Assembly (NCBI RefSeq): GCF_011388215.1
Contig: NZ_CP049989.1
Location: 992,001 to 1,056,000 of the forward strand
Direction: 5' to 3'
From: Hydrogenophaga crocea
Lineage (GTDB): Bacteria; Pseudomonadota; Gammaproteobacteria; Burkholderiales; Burkholderiaceae_C
DNA: 64,000 nt
Below the pieces are notes generated by a model that was given only the letters and a program-made list of their open reading frames with translations, did no database searches and had not been told where the DNA came from. Made by a program: the position numbers and the translations under genes. Below are positions 63,449 to 64,000 of the stretch, piece after piece. Within the stretch, counting starts at the first letter, position 1; each line of letters begins with the position of its first letter.

Positions 63449-64000
63449 GTGCTACCACTTCACGATGGCGCGCTTCAAATCTTCAACGTAGAGCACGGCG
63501 CGTGCGCGCTTTTGACGATGCCGCCGGCGGGCAATTGCCACCGCATTCTCATCGACTGCGGCCACAACGCATCGACGCAGTGGTATCCCGGGCCTCATCT
63601 GAAACAGCTGGGCGTCACGGAGTTGCAGTTGATGGTCATCACCAACTACGATGAAGACCACGTCTCCGGCTTCAGGAACCTGATTGAGCAGGGCATCAAT
63701 GTCCACAGAATTCTGCGGAATCCTGCGGTGACTCCCGCAACTATCTCGCACCTAAAGAGTGAGGACGGCATGGGCCGAGGAATTGACGCGCTCGTGCGAG
63801 TCCTGACGCACTTCCCGCAGTTGGATGTCGCTGGCACCCAATTCCCTCTGCCCAACGGTGTCAGCGTAGAGTGGTTTTGGAACCCCTACCCCTACTTCGA
63901 TGATGAAAACAACCTGAGCTTAGTCGTCGTCCTTGACGTCTACGGCTTCAAGTTCATGTTTCCGGGCGATATGGAGAAGCGTGGCTTCCGCAACCTGCTA
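63449..64000 (+). CDS. ComEC/Rec2-like metallo-beta-lactamase-fold protein (partial)
   Basis: 184 codons, truncated by the window. The start is a GTG at 63449, 2 bp after the previous stop. The fold pattern is IFNVEHGACALLTMP (first strands), LIDCGHNAS, then ITNYDEDHVSG (near 65-74) in place of the canonical HxHxDH: position 66 is Asn and 68 is Asp, as in ComEC-type proteins with D-x-D-H; FMFPGDME is the later metal-Asp strand. Probably a hydrolase acting on nucleic acid or nucleotides. Same atypical base composition as its neighbour. Confidence 0.75.
   Translation, partial: MLPLHDGALQIFNVEHGACALLTMPPAGNCHRILIDCGHNASTQWYPGPHLKQLGVTELQLMVITNYDEDHVSGFRNLIEQGINVHRILRNPAVTPATISHLKSEDGMGRGIDALVRVLTHFPQLDVAGTQFPLPNGVSVEWFWNPYPYFDDENNLSLVVVLDVYGFKFMFPGDMEKRGFRNLL

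Overview
The window is very GC-rich, densely packed bacterial DNA with no gene-free stretch over 300 bases. Several traits point to a betaproteobacterium of the Burkholderiales, most likely Comamonadaceae (Hydrogenophaga/Acidovorax/Variovorax relatives). These are three orphan Bug/TctC-type binding proteins, many LysR regulators divergent from catabolic genes, a PcaR-type IclR regulator, and the style of the aromatic-degradation genes. Genus is inference. I saw no rRNA, tRNA, CRISPR array or insertion sequence.

Left part (1-21.5 kb). A truncated FAD aromatic hydroxylase and a Bug binding protein lie divergent from a LysR gene. An ABC exporter operon (ATPase, FtsX permease, HlyD adaptor) and a class II fumarase follow. 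The pcaIJF operon for the end of the beta-ketoadipate pathway is divergent from its likely IclR regulator across a clear operator. Next come an AraC regulator/MFS pair, a polytopic membrane protein, and a catabolic run: two beta-hydroxyacid dehydrogenase paralogues, an AtzA-like amidohydrolase, a Bug protein and maleylacetate reductase.

Middle (21.5-41.6 kb). Housekeeping and transport genes (CorC-like protein, UppP, Kef antiporter, LysR/MFS pair, ParE-type toxin-antitoxin pair, hemerythrin) precede a large aromatic-catabolism block. That block holds two LysR regulators, two hydroxyquinol-type intradiol dioxygenases, a complete TRAP transporter, small YciI/Dabb enzymes, a RutE-like nitroreductase, a short citrate-synthase-like protein with a class III CoA-transferase, a third Bug protein and an orphan TRAP binding protein. 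With maleylacetate reductase and PcaIJF this gives a complete hydroxyquinol -> maleylacetate -> 3-oxoadipate -> succinyl-CoA + acetyl-CoA route inside the window, spread over several operons.

The most unusual region is 41.7-47.2 kb. A CesT-like type III secretion chaperone is followed by two large paralogous proteins of unknown function, each with a disordered Ser/Pro-rich N-terminus and hydrophobic segments. Both transcription units are preceded by a GGAACC-N16/17-CACTCA element resembling the HrpL 'hrp box'. I read these as candidate type III effectors or translocators. A second pair of unknown paralogues lies at 54.1-56.5 kb.

Right part (47.2-64 kb). It holds a cytochrome c/sorbosone-dehydrogenase-like pair, a LysE exporter, HupE-like and TPR proteins, a 49-residue secreted peptide, an acyl-CoA synthetase/enoyl-CoA hydratase/quinone reductase operon, a CoA-binding protein, MetY and a YdeI-like protein. 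At about 62.6 kb base composition drops to near 50-55% GC, and a membrane protein plus a truncated ComEC-like metallo-beta-lactamase-fold protein begin what looks like a transferred segment that continues past the window.
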